Below, piece after piece: positions 1 through 6,671 of a DNA stretch of 6,671 nt; positions within the stretch are counted from its first letter, which is position 1, and the number at the start of each line of letters is the position of its first letter. Position numbers and translations under genes: made by a program. The stretch spans positions 1-6,671 of the forward strand of contig QHPM01000073.1 of NCBI GenBank assembly GCA_003219095.1, written 5' to 3'. Source of the DNA: Verrucomicrobiota bacterium. GTDB taxonomy: Bacteria > Verrucomicrobiota > Verrucomicrobiia > Chthoniobacterales > UBA10450. The notes beneath the pieces are model-generated. The model made no database searches and had not been told where the DNA came from. It saw nothing but the letters and a program-made list of their open reading frames with translations.

Positions 1-992
1 GTCAGGAAACCGGAGCTGTTGGCTTCGTCCGAATACGGCGCAAGTAAGGCCGCGCCGCGCGAACCGAGGGCGCCATCGAAAATCACTTTGATGGTGCGCT
101 GCGTGAAGCGGTGATCGAATGCATTCAAGGTCGCGCCATTTTTCAGCAATGTGTCAGCGGCTTCACCGGGGCCGTAGGCGGCGTTGATCATGCGCAGTTT
201 CATTTTTCCGCCAGCGTAAGCGCGCCGGATGATTTCCTGATCCGACAATTCACTGCCGGCGTTTTGAATCTCACACCAGCCGAGTTCGACCTCGCGTTTG
301 ATGCCAAGGAGCAGGGCTCGCTCGCGCTCGGGTTCGCTTGGCGGGGGAATATTTTTTGCGACCAGGTCCATCGCATTATCGAGCAGCATCCCAGTGGGGT
401 CGCCGGTCTTGGGATCTTTCAAGATCTCGCCGCCGAATGGTTTTGGGGTGTCACGGACAATGTTTGCAATGGCGAGAGCGGCGGAATTTGCCACTGCAGC
501 GTGACCATCGGCGCGGGTGAGGAAAACAGGATTGTCTGGTGCGATTTTGTCGAGATCAGCCCGGGCTGGAAATTGGGGCGGTCTCCAGAACGTTTCAATC
601 CAGCCGCGGCCCGTGATCCATTTGTCGCGCTCCGTTTGCGCGACGCGCTCCTTGACCTTCGCGAGAAAATCTTCGCGGGTATTCGTTCCCTCGAGATTCA
701 AAGTTATCTCGCGCTCGCCGATTTCGAAGATGTGACAATGCGAATCAGTGAAACCGGGCGTAACGGTTTTGCCCGCCAGATCAACGGTACGCGTTTTATT
801 GCCCCGGAATTTTTCGGCCTCTGCATTTGATCCAACGAAAATAATGCGACCGCGATGGACCGCGATCGCTTCGGCGTGCGGCTGCTTTTCGTTAACGGTG
901 TAGATGTTTCCGTTAATGAAAATCGTATCGGCGGTTTCCGCGCCGGCAGCGATGCCGCTCATGAATAGCAGGATAGCAACGGCAGCTCGCAT
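1..992 (-). CDS. YtcJ-like amidohydrolase (Amidohydrolase_3), exported, partial (3' end outside window)
   Basis: My translation of the - strand from ATG at 992 stays open for 330 codons to the window edge. A hydrophobic N-terminus (MRAAVAILLFMSGIAAGAE) looks like a Sec signal peptide. It is followed by the usual YtcJ opening (ADTIFINGNIYTVNE) and the metal-binding motif TPGFTDSHCH, where H85 and H87 are the expected metal ligands. Further in come GRGW (128-131) and IKVIFDGALGSRGAALLAPY (301-320), typical of this family; K302 is the likely carboxylated lysine, by inference. Family members hydrolyse amide or related bonds using one or two metals, and most have unknown substrates, so no substrate is proposed. 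The likely ribosome site is AGAAGAG just upstream of the ATG; Met11 is an alternative start. It is divergent from the act genes and probably unrelated to them. The missing C-terminus should be roughly 200 residues. Confidence 0.9.
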   Translation of the reverse strand, partial: MRAAVAILLFMSGIAAGAETADTIFINGNIYTVNEKQPHAEAIAVHRGRIIFVGSNAEAEKFRGNKTRTVDLAGKTVTPGFTDSHCHIFEIGEREITLNLEGTNTREDFLAKVKERVAQTERDKWITGRGWIETFWRPPQFPARADLDKIAPDNPVFLTRADGHAAVANSAALAIANIVRDTPKPFGGEILKDPKTGDPTGMLLDNAMDLVAKNIPPPSEPERERALLLGIKREVELGWCEIQNAGSELSDQEIIRRAYAGGKMKLRMINAAYGPGEAADTLLKNGATLNAFDHRFTQRTIKVIFDGALGSRGAALLAPYSDEANSSGFL

Positions 993-1007
993 TAACCGGA
1001 CTCTTCT

Positions 1008-1187
1008 GTCATTCCGGGCGAAAATGCCAGTCCCGCCGGGACGAGGAATTTCGATGCAGTGAAGTTTCCCCAATCGCGCGTCATCCTGAGCGCAGCGAAG
1101 GATCTCATAAAACTCGAAAACATTTGCGGACCTCGTGAGGTTCATCGGTCCGAGCCGGCCTGGCATTGTCTGCGCGGCTGGAATGAC
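1008..1187. repeat. ~180-bp inverted-repeat element (MITE-like or palindromic intergenic repeat)
   Basis: The ends are GTCATTCC (1008-1015) and GGAATGAC (1180-1187), a perfect 8-bp inverted pair. Inside them lies a second perfect pair, AATGCCAG (1023-1030) and CTGGCATT (1160-1167). Smaller hairpins occur within: GTCCC-gcc-GGGAC (1030-1042) and CGGACC/GGTCCG (1127-1132/1147-1152), the latter enclosing CCTC-gt-GAGG (1131-1140). No coding frame of interest lies inside. The nested inverted ends suggest a non-autonomous mobile or folding repeat. Its distribution in the genome cannot be seen from this window. Confidence 0.6.
1080..1105 (+). repeat. Short dispersed repeat of the GTCATCCTGAGC...GAAGGATC type
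   Basis: The segment starts GTCATCCTGAGCGCAGCGAA and ends GGATCT. It closely resembles the reverse complement of 5529-5553 in the actB/actC gap, which reads GTCATCCCGAGCGAAGCCGA at its start. I recall this type of sequence as widespread in intergenic DNA of several phyla. It is nested inside the larger inverted-repeat element at 1008-1187, so that element may be composite. Confidence 0.6.
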
Positions 1188-1235
1188 GATCGCACAGCAA
1201 AGTGATCTTAAGGTTTTCCGGCGACCCTTCGGGGC

Positions 1236-1256
1236 TGGCAAAAAATTTTTTTGCCA
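1236..1256. promoter_or_regulatory. Perfect A/T-rich palindrome overlapping the candidate -35 box
   Basis: TGGCAAAAAA faces TTTTTTGCCA with one extra T between the arms. Directly upstream, CCC-TTC-GGG (1225-1233) is a small hairpin. Such a symmetric A-tract/T-tract could be an operator, a bent-DNA element or a weak bidirectional terminator. The stem is GC-poor, so a classical terminator is less likely. Its overlap with TTGCCA (1251-1256) fits a regulatory role, but this is inference. Confidence 0.35.
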
Positions 1257-1278
1257 AGCAGTGGCGTGTTTATAGAAT
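1251..1278 (+). promoter_or_regulatory. Candidate sigma70-like promoter of the act operon
   Basis: TTGCCA (1251-1256) and TAGAAT (1273-1278) are separated by 16 bases, and each matches five of six consensus positions. Transcription would start near 1285, giving a leader of about 125 bases before the actA ATG at 1412. It is the best match I found by eye in the 419-base gap, but promoter consensus is not known for this organism. Confidence 0.4.
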
Positions 1279-1346
1279 CAGCGCACACTGTTTCGGCAGC
1301 GCGTGCAACCTTAACCAGTTGCTCATCTGAAACCGCCACCCGTTTT

Positions 1347-1444
1347 CGCCAATTCCATCGCGGGAAAAAATTGGCGGCGGATGATCAAGCGCAAACGAAG
1401 GCGCTAATTTTATGGCAAACTTTTTCCCGCGCTGGTCAAATTGG
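1347..1444 (+). promoter_or_regulatory. actA leader with two mutually exclusive stem-loops
   Basis: Stem A pairs CGCCAATT (1347-1354) with AATTGGCG (1369-1376), a perfect 8-bp stem with a 14-base loop. Stem B pairs CGCGGGAAAAA (1359-1369) with TTTTTCCCGCG (1421-1431). After one mismatch it continues with CCA/TGG, then with CCAATT (1349-1354) to AATTGG (1439-1444) across a 3-base bulge. Stem B therefore has about 20 pairs. It uses the same CCAATT arm as stem A, so the two cannot form together. Stem B encloses the ribosome site (CGAAGG, 1396-1401) and the ATG at 1412 in its loop and pairs codons 4-11 of actA. This looks like a translational switch or autoregulatory site; the role is inferred, the pairing is seen. 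Confidence 0.4.
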
Positions 1445-2046
1445 ATGCCGCTCAAGCTGGCTATCTGCAGCGTGCTGATTGTTTGCGGCCTTACTGCCGG
1501 TACCTGGTATTACGTCACCCCGAAATATACCAAGGTCGGGTACGAGCCGATCCAGCCGGTGCCCTTTCCACACAACATTCACGTTTCCCAATTGGGAATG
1601 GATTGCCGTTATTGCCACAGCTTTGTCGAAGTAGCGGCGCACTCCAACGTCCCCAATACCCAAACCTGCATGGCGTGTCATCAGCAGGTGCAAAAAGATA
1701 ATCCAAAGCTCGAGCCAGTGCGCACGAGCTGGAAAACGGGGCAACCAGTGGAATGGGTGCAATTGCATCGCACCCCCGATTACGTCTTTTACAATCACAG
1801 TGCGCACGTCAATCGCGGGATCAGTTGCGCGAGTTGTCACGGGCAGGTCAATCACATGCCGGTGGTGTATATCGCCAAGCCTCACAGCATGGCATGGCCG
1901 AATTCGTTGCCAAATACGGACAACCAAAAGACGCACGCGAGGATTTTTCGCAGAAGAAAAGCCTAACCCAGCGTGAAATTGGCCAGACGTTGAAGGAACA
2001 CTGGAACATTCAACCGACGGAGAACTGCCAGTCCTGCCACCGATGA
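1412..2046 (+). pseudogene. actA: ACIII multiheme cytochrome c subunit ActA, frameshifted and lacking haem motif 4
   Basis: ActA is the membrane-anchored, periplasmic pentahaem cytochrome of alternative complex III; it takes electrons from ActB. The first frame starts at ATG 1412 (CGAAGG upstream) with one membrane helix (about residues 14-34), then the family-typical YTKVGYEPIQPVPF, and haem motifs CRYCH (65-69), CMACH (86-90) and CASCH (139-143). It reaches AKPHSMAW (155-162), where the family normally continues directly into a WCLDCHR-type fourth motif. Here it instead runs 22 residues out of frame to a stop at 1964-1966. The true C-terminal part continues in the frame one base back: EFVAKYGQPKDAREDF from 1900, then LTQREIGQTLKEHWNIQPTE and the last motif CQSCHR, stopping at 2044-2046. 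So three haems remain in frame, one is missing and one is out of frame. Cause: real deletion, or an assembly or sequencing error. Identity is firm; pseudogene status is less so. Confidence 0.85.
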
Positions 2047-2153
2047 AGCCTTCACCGGACAACGCGCCTGTAGCGACGGTCTATGAGCGCCGACGATTTT
2101 TAGGACGCATCCATTCCGGCGGTCATAGACCGCCGCTACAGAAGAAAATATGA
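2043..2153 (+). CDS. 36-codon open frame spanning the actA/actB insertion (possible coupling ORF)
   Basis: ATG 2043 overlaps the actA stop (ATGA), and the frame stays open through the palindromic repeat to TGA 2151-2153, which overlaps the actB ATG (ATGA at 2150). The peptide begins MKPSPDNAPVATVYERRR and ends [11 protein letters not shown]. The second half is simply the translated repeat and resembles no protein I know, so a peptide function is unlikely. Its value may be that ribosomes leaving actA can read through the insertion and restart on actB, which has only a weak ribosome site of its own (GAAG at 2141-2144). Confidence 0.3.
   Translation: MKPSPDNAPVATVYERRRFLGRIHSGGHRPPLQKKI
2068..2141. 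repeat. Palindromic intergenic repeat between actA and actB
   Basis: The left arm is 2068-2093 (starts CTGTAGCGACGGTCTATGAG). The right arm 2116-2141 is its reverse complement with 23 of 26 positions matching, and the loop is 22 bases. The RNA would fold into a strong hairpin just before actB. No T-run follows, so it is not a typical intrinsic terminator. It looks like a member of a dispersed repeat family; I recall similar TGTAGCGGCGGTCTATGACC sequences in soil Verrucomicrobiota, unverified. Confidence 0.7.
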
Positions 2154-5100
2154 AGCGCGTGTTTCAACATCCACCGGCGCCTACCTCGGGGCGACGCTAT
2201 TGGCGAAGCACGGGTGAACTAGCCGATACGCCCGAGTTTCGCGAATGGCTGGAGCGCGAATTTCCTTCCGGCGCAGCGCAACTGAACGGTGACGAATGGT
2301 CGCGCCGGAGTTTTTTGAAACTAATGGGCGCGTCCGTCGCCCTGGCTGGCTTCGGTGTGAGCAGTTGTCGCCGGCCGGAAATGCATTTGGTTCCTTTTAC
2401 CAAAACGGTCGAGTGGACCATTCCCGGAAAATTCCTCTACTACAGTACCGCGATGCCGCGACGGAACGGCGCGATTCCGGTCCTTGTCACGACGGTCGAT
2501 GGCCGGCCGATTAAACTCGACGGCAATCCGCTGCATCCGGCGAGCAACGGGGCCAGCGATGTTTTCGTGCAGGCCGCAATTAACGAGCTTTACAACCCGC
2601 TGCGGGCAAAACGCATTGCCGAGAATGGCAAAACCAGCACCACCGCTGCGTTTGAAAAATATCTGGGCGATTTGCGCAAGAAAATGGGAGACGGCGCCGG
2701 CTTGGCGTTTTTGGTTGAAGAAACGCATTCGCCCACGCGGGAAAGAATTCGCGGCGAACTGGAGAAAATGTTCCCGCGCCTGCACTGGTGCGTTTATGAT
2801 CCGCTGCGGAGTGAAGCGCAAAATTTCGCCACCCAAATCAGTTTCGGCGACAATTTGCGCCTCGTTCCTCGGATCGAGCGCGCCGACGTAGTTCTGGCGC
2901 TCGACAGCGATTTCCTCGATTGCGGGGAAGGCGACATCGCATCGTCTCGTGCTTTCAGTTTTCGGCGTCGCGTCAGTTCGGCGAAAGACTCAATGAACCG
3001 GCTCTATGTCGTCGAGAACCGCTACACCCTCACTGGGGCGATGGCCGATCACCGGCTCCGTTTGCCGGCGAGCCAAATTCCGCTGATTGCGCACGCGATT
3101 GCGACGAGGGTCGCGACCGCGACGAAAGATGCCGGTTTGGGATCGGTCCTCGCCACCCTGCAGGTTCCGGCGGGGGCTGCGGAGTTGGACGAGCAATGGT
3201 TGAACGAAGCGGTCAATGATCTGGTTTCAAAACCGGGCGCCAGCTTGGTTTTGGCCGGACCGCAGCAGCCGGTCGTCGTTCAGTTGCTCGCTTACGGAAT
3301 TAATTCGGCGCTGAAAAATGTCGGGCGCACGGTTTTGCTGCGCGAGGTTCACCGGAATCAGCGCGATAATAGCATTCTTCAACTCGCGGGCGACATCGTG
3401 GGTGGTCGGATCAAACAGCTTTTCATCCTCGGCGCGAATCCCGTGTTCAACGCACCGCGCTCGCTTGCCTACGATTCGGCCAGCAAGACCTGGATCGATT
3501 GGCCCGAGCTTCAAAAAAAGGTGCCCGATGTAATCCGGCTCGGTTATTACGAAGACGAAACTTCCGCGCTTTGTCGCTGGAATCTCCCGGCATCACATTT
3601 CTTGGAATCGTGGGGCGATGCGCTGAGCTCGGAAGGACACTACCTGGCCATCCAGCCGATGATTCTCCCGCTCTTCGGTGGTTTGTCCGAGCTCGATTTG
3701 TTGAACGCGGTCCTGGGCAAGCCGAAAGTCGACGGCCCCGAATTAGTTCAGGAAACTTTCCAGGCAAGCAAGCCAATCGGGGATCCCGCGACGGCATGGT
3801 CGAAATTTTTGCATGACGGTTTCGCCTCGCACATTTTGCTGCGGGACCAGCCGCCCGCATTCAATGGCAACACCGCCGGTGGCATCGCGCAAAATCTCTG
3901 GAGTGCGCCTGGGCCTGCGCCGACCCCGGAATCCCCCGAGATCGTGCTGGTGCGTGATTACTCAATCGACGACGGCCGTTACATCAATAACGCCTGGTTG
4001 CAGGAGATGCCCGATCCGATCACAAAATTGGCCTGGGACAACGCTGCTCTGATCAGTCCGCGCTACGCCAAAACGCTTGGGGTGGAGACGGGCGATCTCA
4101 TTCAGATCACGGTGAACGATTTTGTCCCAGCCACACCGCCACCCGTGGAAGGTAAACCTGCTTCGCCGCCGCCACCGCCGCCAACGCCGCGGGAGTTGGA
4201 AATTGCAGTCCTGATTTCGCCCGGGCACGCGGACAATTCGATCACCATTCCACTGGGCTACGGCCGCGAGAGTTTGAACAGCGTGGGTGAGCGCAGCGGT
4301 TTCAACGGCTACTTGCTGCGCACCGCAAGTAATCCGCATTACGTCGTTGCTGACGGTAAAGCGATCGCCAGCATCGCCGTCAAGAAAGTTGGGAGAAAAT
4401 ATCCGCTTTCGATCACGCAGGATCATTTCAGCATCGAAGGCCGTGGGCTGGTGCGCGAGGCGACGCTCGAGCATTACCGCGAAGACAACGAATTCGTGAA
4501 AAAAATCGCGGGTGACAACGAGTTGCCAGAAAAATTACCGAGCATCTACCGTCATCCGCCGTTGCAAGCGGCGCAGCAGTGGGGAATGACAATCGACTTA
4601 AATACTTGTACCGGTTGCAGCGCCTGTGTCATCGCCTGCCAGGCGGAAAACAACGTTCCGGTTGTGGGCAAATTACAAGTCGCCCATGGCCGGGCGATGC
4701 ATTGGCTGCGGATCGATCGCTATTACGCGAGTGAAAATGGTTATGACCAGGACAAAGGAGAGCTTCCGGAAGATCCCGAAATAGTGCACGAGCCGATGAT
4801 GTGTCAGCACTGCGAGAACGCTCCCTGCGAGACGGTGTGCCCGGTGAACGCAACCATTCACAGCGAAGACGGTCTCAACGTCATGGCCTACAACCGCTGC
4901 GTCGGCACGCGTTATTGCGCCAACAATTGCCCGTTCAAGGTGCGGCGCTTCAATTATTTCGATTACAATCAGCGACCGGTCGGCAAAAAGAAAATCGCCG
5001 GCGCCTTCAATCTCTATAAGGAATACTTCGCGCCGTTCACTGAAAAGGGTGCGCCCGATACGGTTAAACTCTCGAAAAATCCGAACGTCACTGTGCGCAT

Positions 5101-5458
5101 GCGCGGCGTGATGGAGAAGTGCACATTTTGTGTGCAACGGATTGAGGAAGCAAAAATTGCTGCTCACGTGCGCGCCGGTGCATCATCGGCCGACATCCAA
5201 ATTCCGCGCGACTCCTTCACCACTGCTTGCGCGCAAGCCTGCCCGAACGAGGCCATCATTTTCGGCGACATTCGCGACCCCGAAAGCAAGGTTTCGAAAA
5301 TCAAACTCCAGGACCGCAATTATCGCCTGCTCCAATATTTGAACGTGAACACCCGGGTCAGTTACCTCGCCCGCATTCGCAATCCGAATCCGAAAATGCC
5401 CGACGCGCGCAAAATTGGCATCGCCAGCCCTAACGAGAAAAAGGAGATGAAAGAATGA
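2150..5458 (+). CDS. actB: ACIII molybdopterin-oxidoreductase-like/iron-sulfur subunit ActB
   Basis: ActB carries electrons from the quinol-oxidising membrane subunits to the haem subunits at the periplasmic face. The 1102-residue protein begins with the family-typical [21 protein letters not shown] twin-arginine signal follows ([10 protein letters not shown], 51-60) with a hydrophobic stretch ending VSSC, where C73 could be a lipid-anchored cysteine. Residues about 80-790 are the MopB-like domain, which in ACIII binds no molybdenum. The C-terminal ferredoxin-like part holds cysteines 820/823/826/830, 885/888/893/897, 917/923/927 and 991/994/1027/1031. These 15 ligands fit three [4Fe-4S] clusters and one [3Fe-4S] cluster; CVGTRYC has Thr where a fourth Cys would sit, as is usual in ActB. 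An unusual proline-rich stretch lies at 660-681. The gene has the length of a fused ActB1-ActB2 and looks intact, unlike actA. Confidence 0.96.
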   Translation: MKRVFQHPPAPTSGRRYWRSTGELADTPEFREWLEREFPSGAAQLNGDEWSRRSFLKLMGASVALAGFGVSSCRRPEMHLVPFTKTVEWTIPGKFLYYSTAMPRRNGAIPVLVTTVDGRPIKLDGNPLHPASNGASDVFVQAAINELYNPLRAKRIAENGKTSTTAAFEKYLGDLRKKMGDGAGLAFLVEETHSPTRERIRGELEKMFPRLHWCVYDPLRSEAQNFATQISFGDNLRLVPRIERADVVLALDSDFLDCGEGDIASSRAFSFRRRVSSAKDSMNRLYVVENRYTLTGAMADHRLRLPASQIPLIAHAIATRVATATKDAGLGSVLATLQVPAGAAELDEQWLNEAVNDLVSKPGASLVLAGPQQPVVVQLLAYGINSALKNVGRTVLLREVHRNQRDNSILQLAGDIVGGRIKQLFILGANPVFNAPRSLAYDSASKTWIDWPELQKKVPDVIRLGYYEDETSALCRWNLPASHFLESWGDALSSEGHYLAIQPMILPLFGGLSELDLLNAVLGKPKVDGPELVQETFQASKPIGDPATAWSKFLHDGFASHILLRDQPPAFNGNTAGGIAQNLWSAPGPAPTPESPEIVLVRDYSIDDGRYINNAWLQEMPDPITKLAWDNAALISPRYAKTLGVETGDLIQITVNDFVPATPPPVEGKPASPPPPPPTPRELEIAVLISPGHADNSITIPLGYGRESLNSVGERSGFNGYLLRTASNPHYVVADGKAIASIAVKKVGRKYPLSITQDHFSIEGRGLVREATLEHYREDNEFVKKIAGDNELPEKLPSIYRHPPLQAAQQWGMTIDLNTCTGCSACVIACQAENNVPVVGKLQVAHGRAMHWLRIDRYYASENGYDQDKGELPEDPEIVHEPMMCQHCENAPCETVCPVNATIHSEDGLNVMAYNRCVGTRYCANNCPFKVRRFNYFDYNQRPVGKKKIAGAFNLYKEYFAPFTEKGAPDTVKLSKNPNVTVRMRGVMEKCTFCVQRIEEAKIAAHVRAGASSADIQIPRDSFTTACAQACPNEAIIFGDIRDPESKVSKIKLQDRNYRLLQYLNVNTRVSYLARIRNPNPKMPDARKIGIASPNEKKEMKE
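5441..5446 (+). promoter_or_regulatory. Strong ribosome-binding site at the end of actB
   Basis: AAGGAG lies 8 bases before the ATGA at 5455-5458 that overlaps the actB stop. It is the best Shine-Dalgarno match in the operon, yet it now sits 115 bases from the actC ATG at 5562. It probably served actC before the repeat was inserted; it now serves the short frame at 5455. Confidence 0.55.
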
Positions 5459-5559
5459 GGGTCATTCTAAGCATAGCGAAGCGTAGTCGAAGAACCCCGA
5501 GGCAGAACCTTAAAGGTTTCGCCTCGGGATCCCTCGGCTTCGCTCGGGATGACACTTGA
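5455..5559 (+). CDS. 34-codon open frame spanning the actB/actC insertion (possible coupling ORF)
   Basis: ATG 5455 overlaps the actB stop as ATGA and has AAGGAG at ideal spacing. The frame crosses the whole repeat and stops at TGA 5557-5559, two bases before the actC ATG (TGAgtATG). The peptide begins [18 protein letters not shown] and ends [16 protein letters not shown] type peptides are a common translation product of this repeat family, so a peptide function is unlikely. Termination next to the actC start could supply reinitiating ribosomes, since actC lacks a good site of its own. Confidence 0.35.
   Translation: MRVILSIAKRSRRTPRQNLKGFASGSLGFARDDT
5461..5553. repeat. Palindromic intergenic repeat between actB and actC
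   Basis: The ends GTCAT (5461-5465) and ATGAC (5549-5553) are inverted, and the outer arms match imperfectly. The core is a strong stem: CCCGAGGC (5496-5503) with GCCTCGGG (5521-5528) and AACCTT (5506-5511) with AAGGTT (5513-5518). The right half is related to 1080-1105. A 4-bp direct repeat TGAG (5456-5459 and 5557-5560) brackets it. The fold lacks a T-run, so transcription probably continues into actC, though the hairpin could change transcript stability. Confidence 0.7.
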
Positions 5560-5561
5560 GT

Positions 5562-6671
5562 ATGGACGGCGCCACCACAGCACCAGAAGTGATTGAGAGC
5601 GAAGCATCATCTTCGGTGGAACGGCCGTTGGCTCGCCCGCCGCTGGTATTGAATCGGCGCAGTTATGGATGGATCACGGAGCGCATCTCCGGCGCGGTAG
5701 AAAATCGCGCACCGCGGTGGTGGTGGGTCGCCTTCGCCGTTACCTCGATGATAGCCGGTTTCGGTCTCTTTTGTCTTGGCTATCAAATTTCTACCGGGGT
5801 CGGGACTTGGGGACTGAACCATCCCGTCGGCTGGGCCTGGGACATCACCAATTTCGTGTTCTGGATCGGTATCGGGCACGCCGGCACTTTGATTTCGGCC
5901 ATTCTTTACTTGCTGCGACAGAAATGGCGTACTTCGATCAATCGTTCCGCGGAAGCGATGACACTTTTCGCGGTGATTTGCGCGGCAATTTTCCCCGGCG
6001 TGCATGTCGGGCGCGTTTGGATGGCGTGGTACCTGGCGCCGTTGCCGAATAATTACGGCATCTGGCCGAACTTCCGCAGCCCGCTGCTCTGGGACGTCTT
6101 TGCGGTCTCGACCTACTTCACGGTTTCGGTGTTGTTCTGGTACACCGGATTAATTCCCGACTTGGCGACGTTGCGCGATCGCGCGACCTCGAAAATCAAA
6201 AAATTCCTTTATGGCATTTTTGCGGTGGGCTGGCGTGGATCGAACCGCAACTGGCGCCATTACGAAATGGCCTATCTCTTGTTAGCCGGCCTTTCCACTC
6301 CGCTGGTGCTGTCGGTGCACAGCGTCGTCTCCTTCGATTTCGCCACTTCCATTTTGCCGACCTGGCACACCACCATTTTCCCGCCCTACTTCGTCGCCGG
6401 CGCCATCTTCGGTGGGTTCGCCATGGTGTTGACCTTGATGCTGCCAGCGCGCGCGTTGTTCAAATTGCACGACATCATTACGCTCCAGCACATCGACAAA
6501 ATGGCCAAGATCATTTTGTTGACGGGATCGATCGTTTCCTACGCCTACCTCATGGAATTTTTTATGGCGTGGTACAGCGGCAATCAATATGAGCGCTTCG
6601 CCTTCTGGAACCGCGTTCTCGGGCCGTATTGGTGGTACTGGTGGGTGGGAATGCTCTTTTGCAACGCGCTT
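5562..6671 (+). CDS. actC: ACIII NrfD-like integral membrane subunit ActC, partial (3' end outside window)
   Basis: ActC belongs to the NrfD/PsrC family of quinol-interacting membrane proteins and contacts ActB in ACIII. My translation from ATG 5562 is open for 370 codons to the edge; about 100 residues should be missing. The start is bounded by an in-frame stop at 5550-5552; TTG 5556 is the only other candidate. A variable, soluble N-terminus (1-50) is followed by hydrophobic helices at roughly 53-75, 97-118, 131-150, 175-197, 238-258, 272-296 and 315-335. Family-typical stretches are [20 protein letters not shown] (93-112), IFPGVHVGR (143-151) and [20 protein letters not shown] (231-250), followed by [20 protein letters not shown]. 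Histidines and acidic residues in these helices are candidates for quinol and proton handling. No frameshift or odd residue was noticed. Confidence 0.95.
   Translation, partial: MDGATTAPEVIESEASSSVERPLARPPLVLNRRSYGWITERISGAVENRAPRWWWVAFAVTSMIAGFGLFCLGYQISTGVGTWGLNHPVGWAWDITNFVFWIGIGHAGTLISAILYLLRQKWRTSINRSAEAMTLFAVICAAIFPGVHVGRVWMAWYLAPLPNNYGIWPNFRSPLLWDVFAVSTYFTVSVLFWYTGLIPDLATLRDRATSKIKKFLYGIFAVGWRGSNRNWRHYEMAYLLLAGLSTPLVLSVHSVVSFDFATSILPTWHTTIFPPYFVAGAIFGGFAMVLTLMLPARALFKLHDIITLQHIDKMAKIILLTGSIVSYAYLMEFFMAWYSGNQYERFAFWNRVLGPYWWYWWVGMLFCNAL

Larger units (their letters stand above)
2043..2156. repeat. 7-bp direct repeats flanking the actA/actB insertion (possible target duplication)
   Basis: ATGAAGC occurs at 2043-2049 and again at 2150-2156, bracketing 100 bases that hold the palindromic repeat. 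Removing one copy plus the insert gives an actA stop and actB start overlapping as ATGA, a very common operon junction. This fits an insertion with a 7-bp target duplication. The palindrome arms do not reach the repeats (18 and 8 bases away), so the exact element ends are uncertain. Confidence 0.45.

Noticed and set aside
111..830. A 239-codon + strand open frame
   Set aside because: It lies opposite the amidohydrolase on the - strand, whose translation has clear family motifs; this frame has none and is a shadow.
1885..1900. Programmed ribosomal frameshift joining the two actA frames
   Set aside because: No slippery heptamer or downstream stimulatory fold was seen at the join, and a frameshift would not restore the missing fourth haem motif.
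1436..2062. A 208-codon - strand open frame opposite actA
   Set aside because: No recognisable motif; the + strand holds the CxxCH motifs, so this is a shadow frame.
3962..4474. A 170-codon - strand open frame inside actB
   Set aside because: Antisense to a well-recognised part of ActB with no supporting signal.
2150..5458. A true molybdenum-dependent oxidoreductase such as polysulfide or nitrate reductase
   Set aside because: The fused MopB-ferredoxin layout, the CVGTRYC cluster motif and the neighbours actA and actC match ActB of ACIII, which binds no molybdenum.
5496..5528. Intrinsic terminator between actB and actC
   Set aside because: The hairpin is strong but no T-run follows, it belongs to a dispersed repeat, and stopping here would cut actC off from its operon.
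2068..5553. CRISPR array or toxin-antitoxin pair in the intergenic repeats
   Set aside because: The repeats are single palindromes without regular spacing, and the short frames are translated repeat sequence rather than toxin-like proteins.

Overview
The window carries the start of an alternative complex III (ACIII, act) respiratory operon on the + strand. A divergent amidohydrolase gene lies on the - strand at the left edge. No rRNA, tRNA, CRISPR array or transposase gene was seen. Base composition looks moderately GC-rich. The ActA N-terminus style and the families of short intergenic palindromes recall soil Verrucomicrobiota (Chthoniobacterales-like). That placement is from memory and is tentative.

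Layout: (1) 1-992, - strand: a secreted YtcJ-like metal-dependent amidohydrolase, cut off by the left edge. (2) 993-1411: a 419-base intergenic region with a ~180-bp inverted-repeat element, an A/T-rich perfect palindrome, a sigma70-like promoter candidate and a leader that can form two mutually exclusive stem-loops around the actA start. (3) 1412-2046: actA, the multiheme cytochrome c subunit, broken by a frameshift near 1889-1900 where the fourth haem motif should be. (4) 2043-2153: a ~100-bp palindromic insertion between actA and actB, flanked by a 7-bp direct repeat. (5) 2150-5458: actB, an intact 1102-residue Mo-bisPGD-like plus iron-sulfur subunit. (6) 5455-5561: a second palindromic insertion between actB and actC. 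(7) 5562-6671: actC, the NrfD-like membrane subunit, cut off by the right edge.

In known ACIII systems, ActC and its paralogue ActF oxidise menaquinol or another quinol. Electrons pass through the ActB clusters to the ActA and ActE haems and then to a terminal oxidase. The gene order actA-actB-actC here is the usual one, so actD, actE, actF and cytochrome oxidase genes are expected to the right, outside the window.

The most notable points are: the damaged actA inside an otherwise intact operon; two repeat insertions placed exactly at the actA/actB and actB/actC stop-start junctions, each crossed by a short open frame that would keep the genes translationally coupled; and the long inverted repeat in the actA leader. 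I did not find a new enzymatic system.
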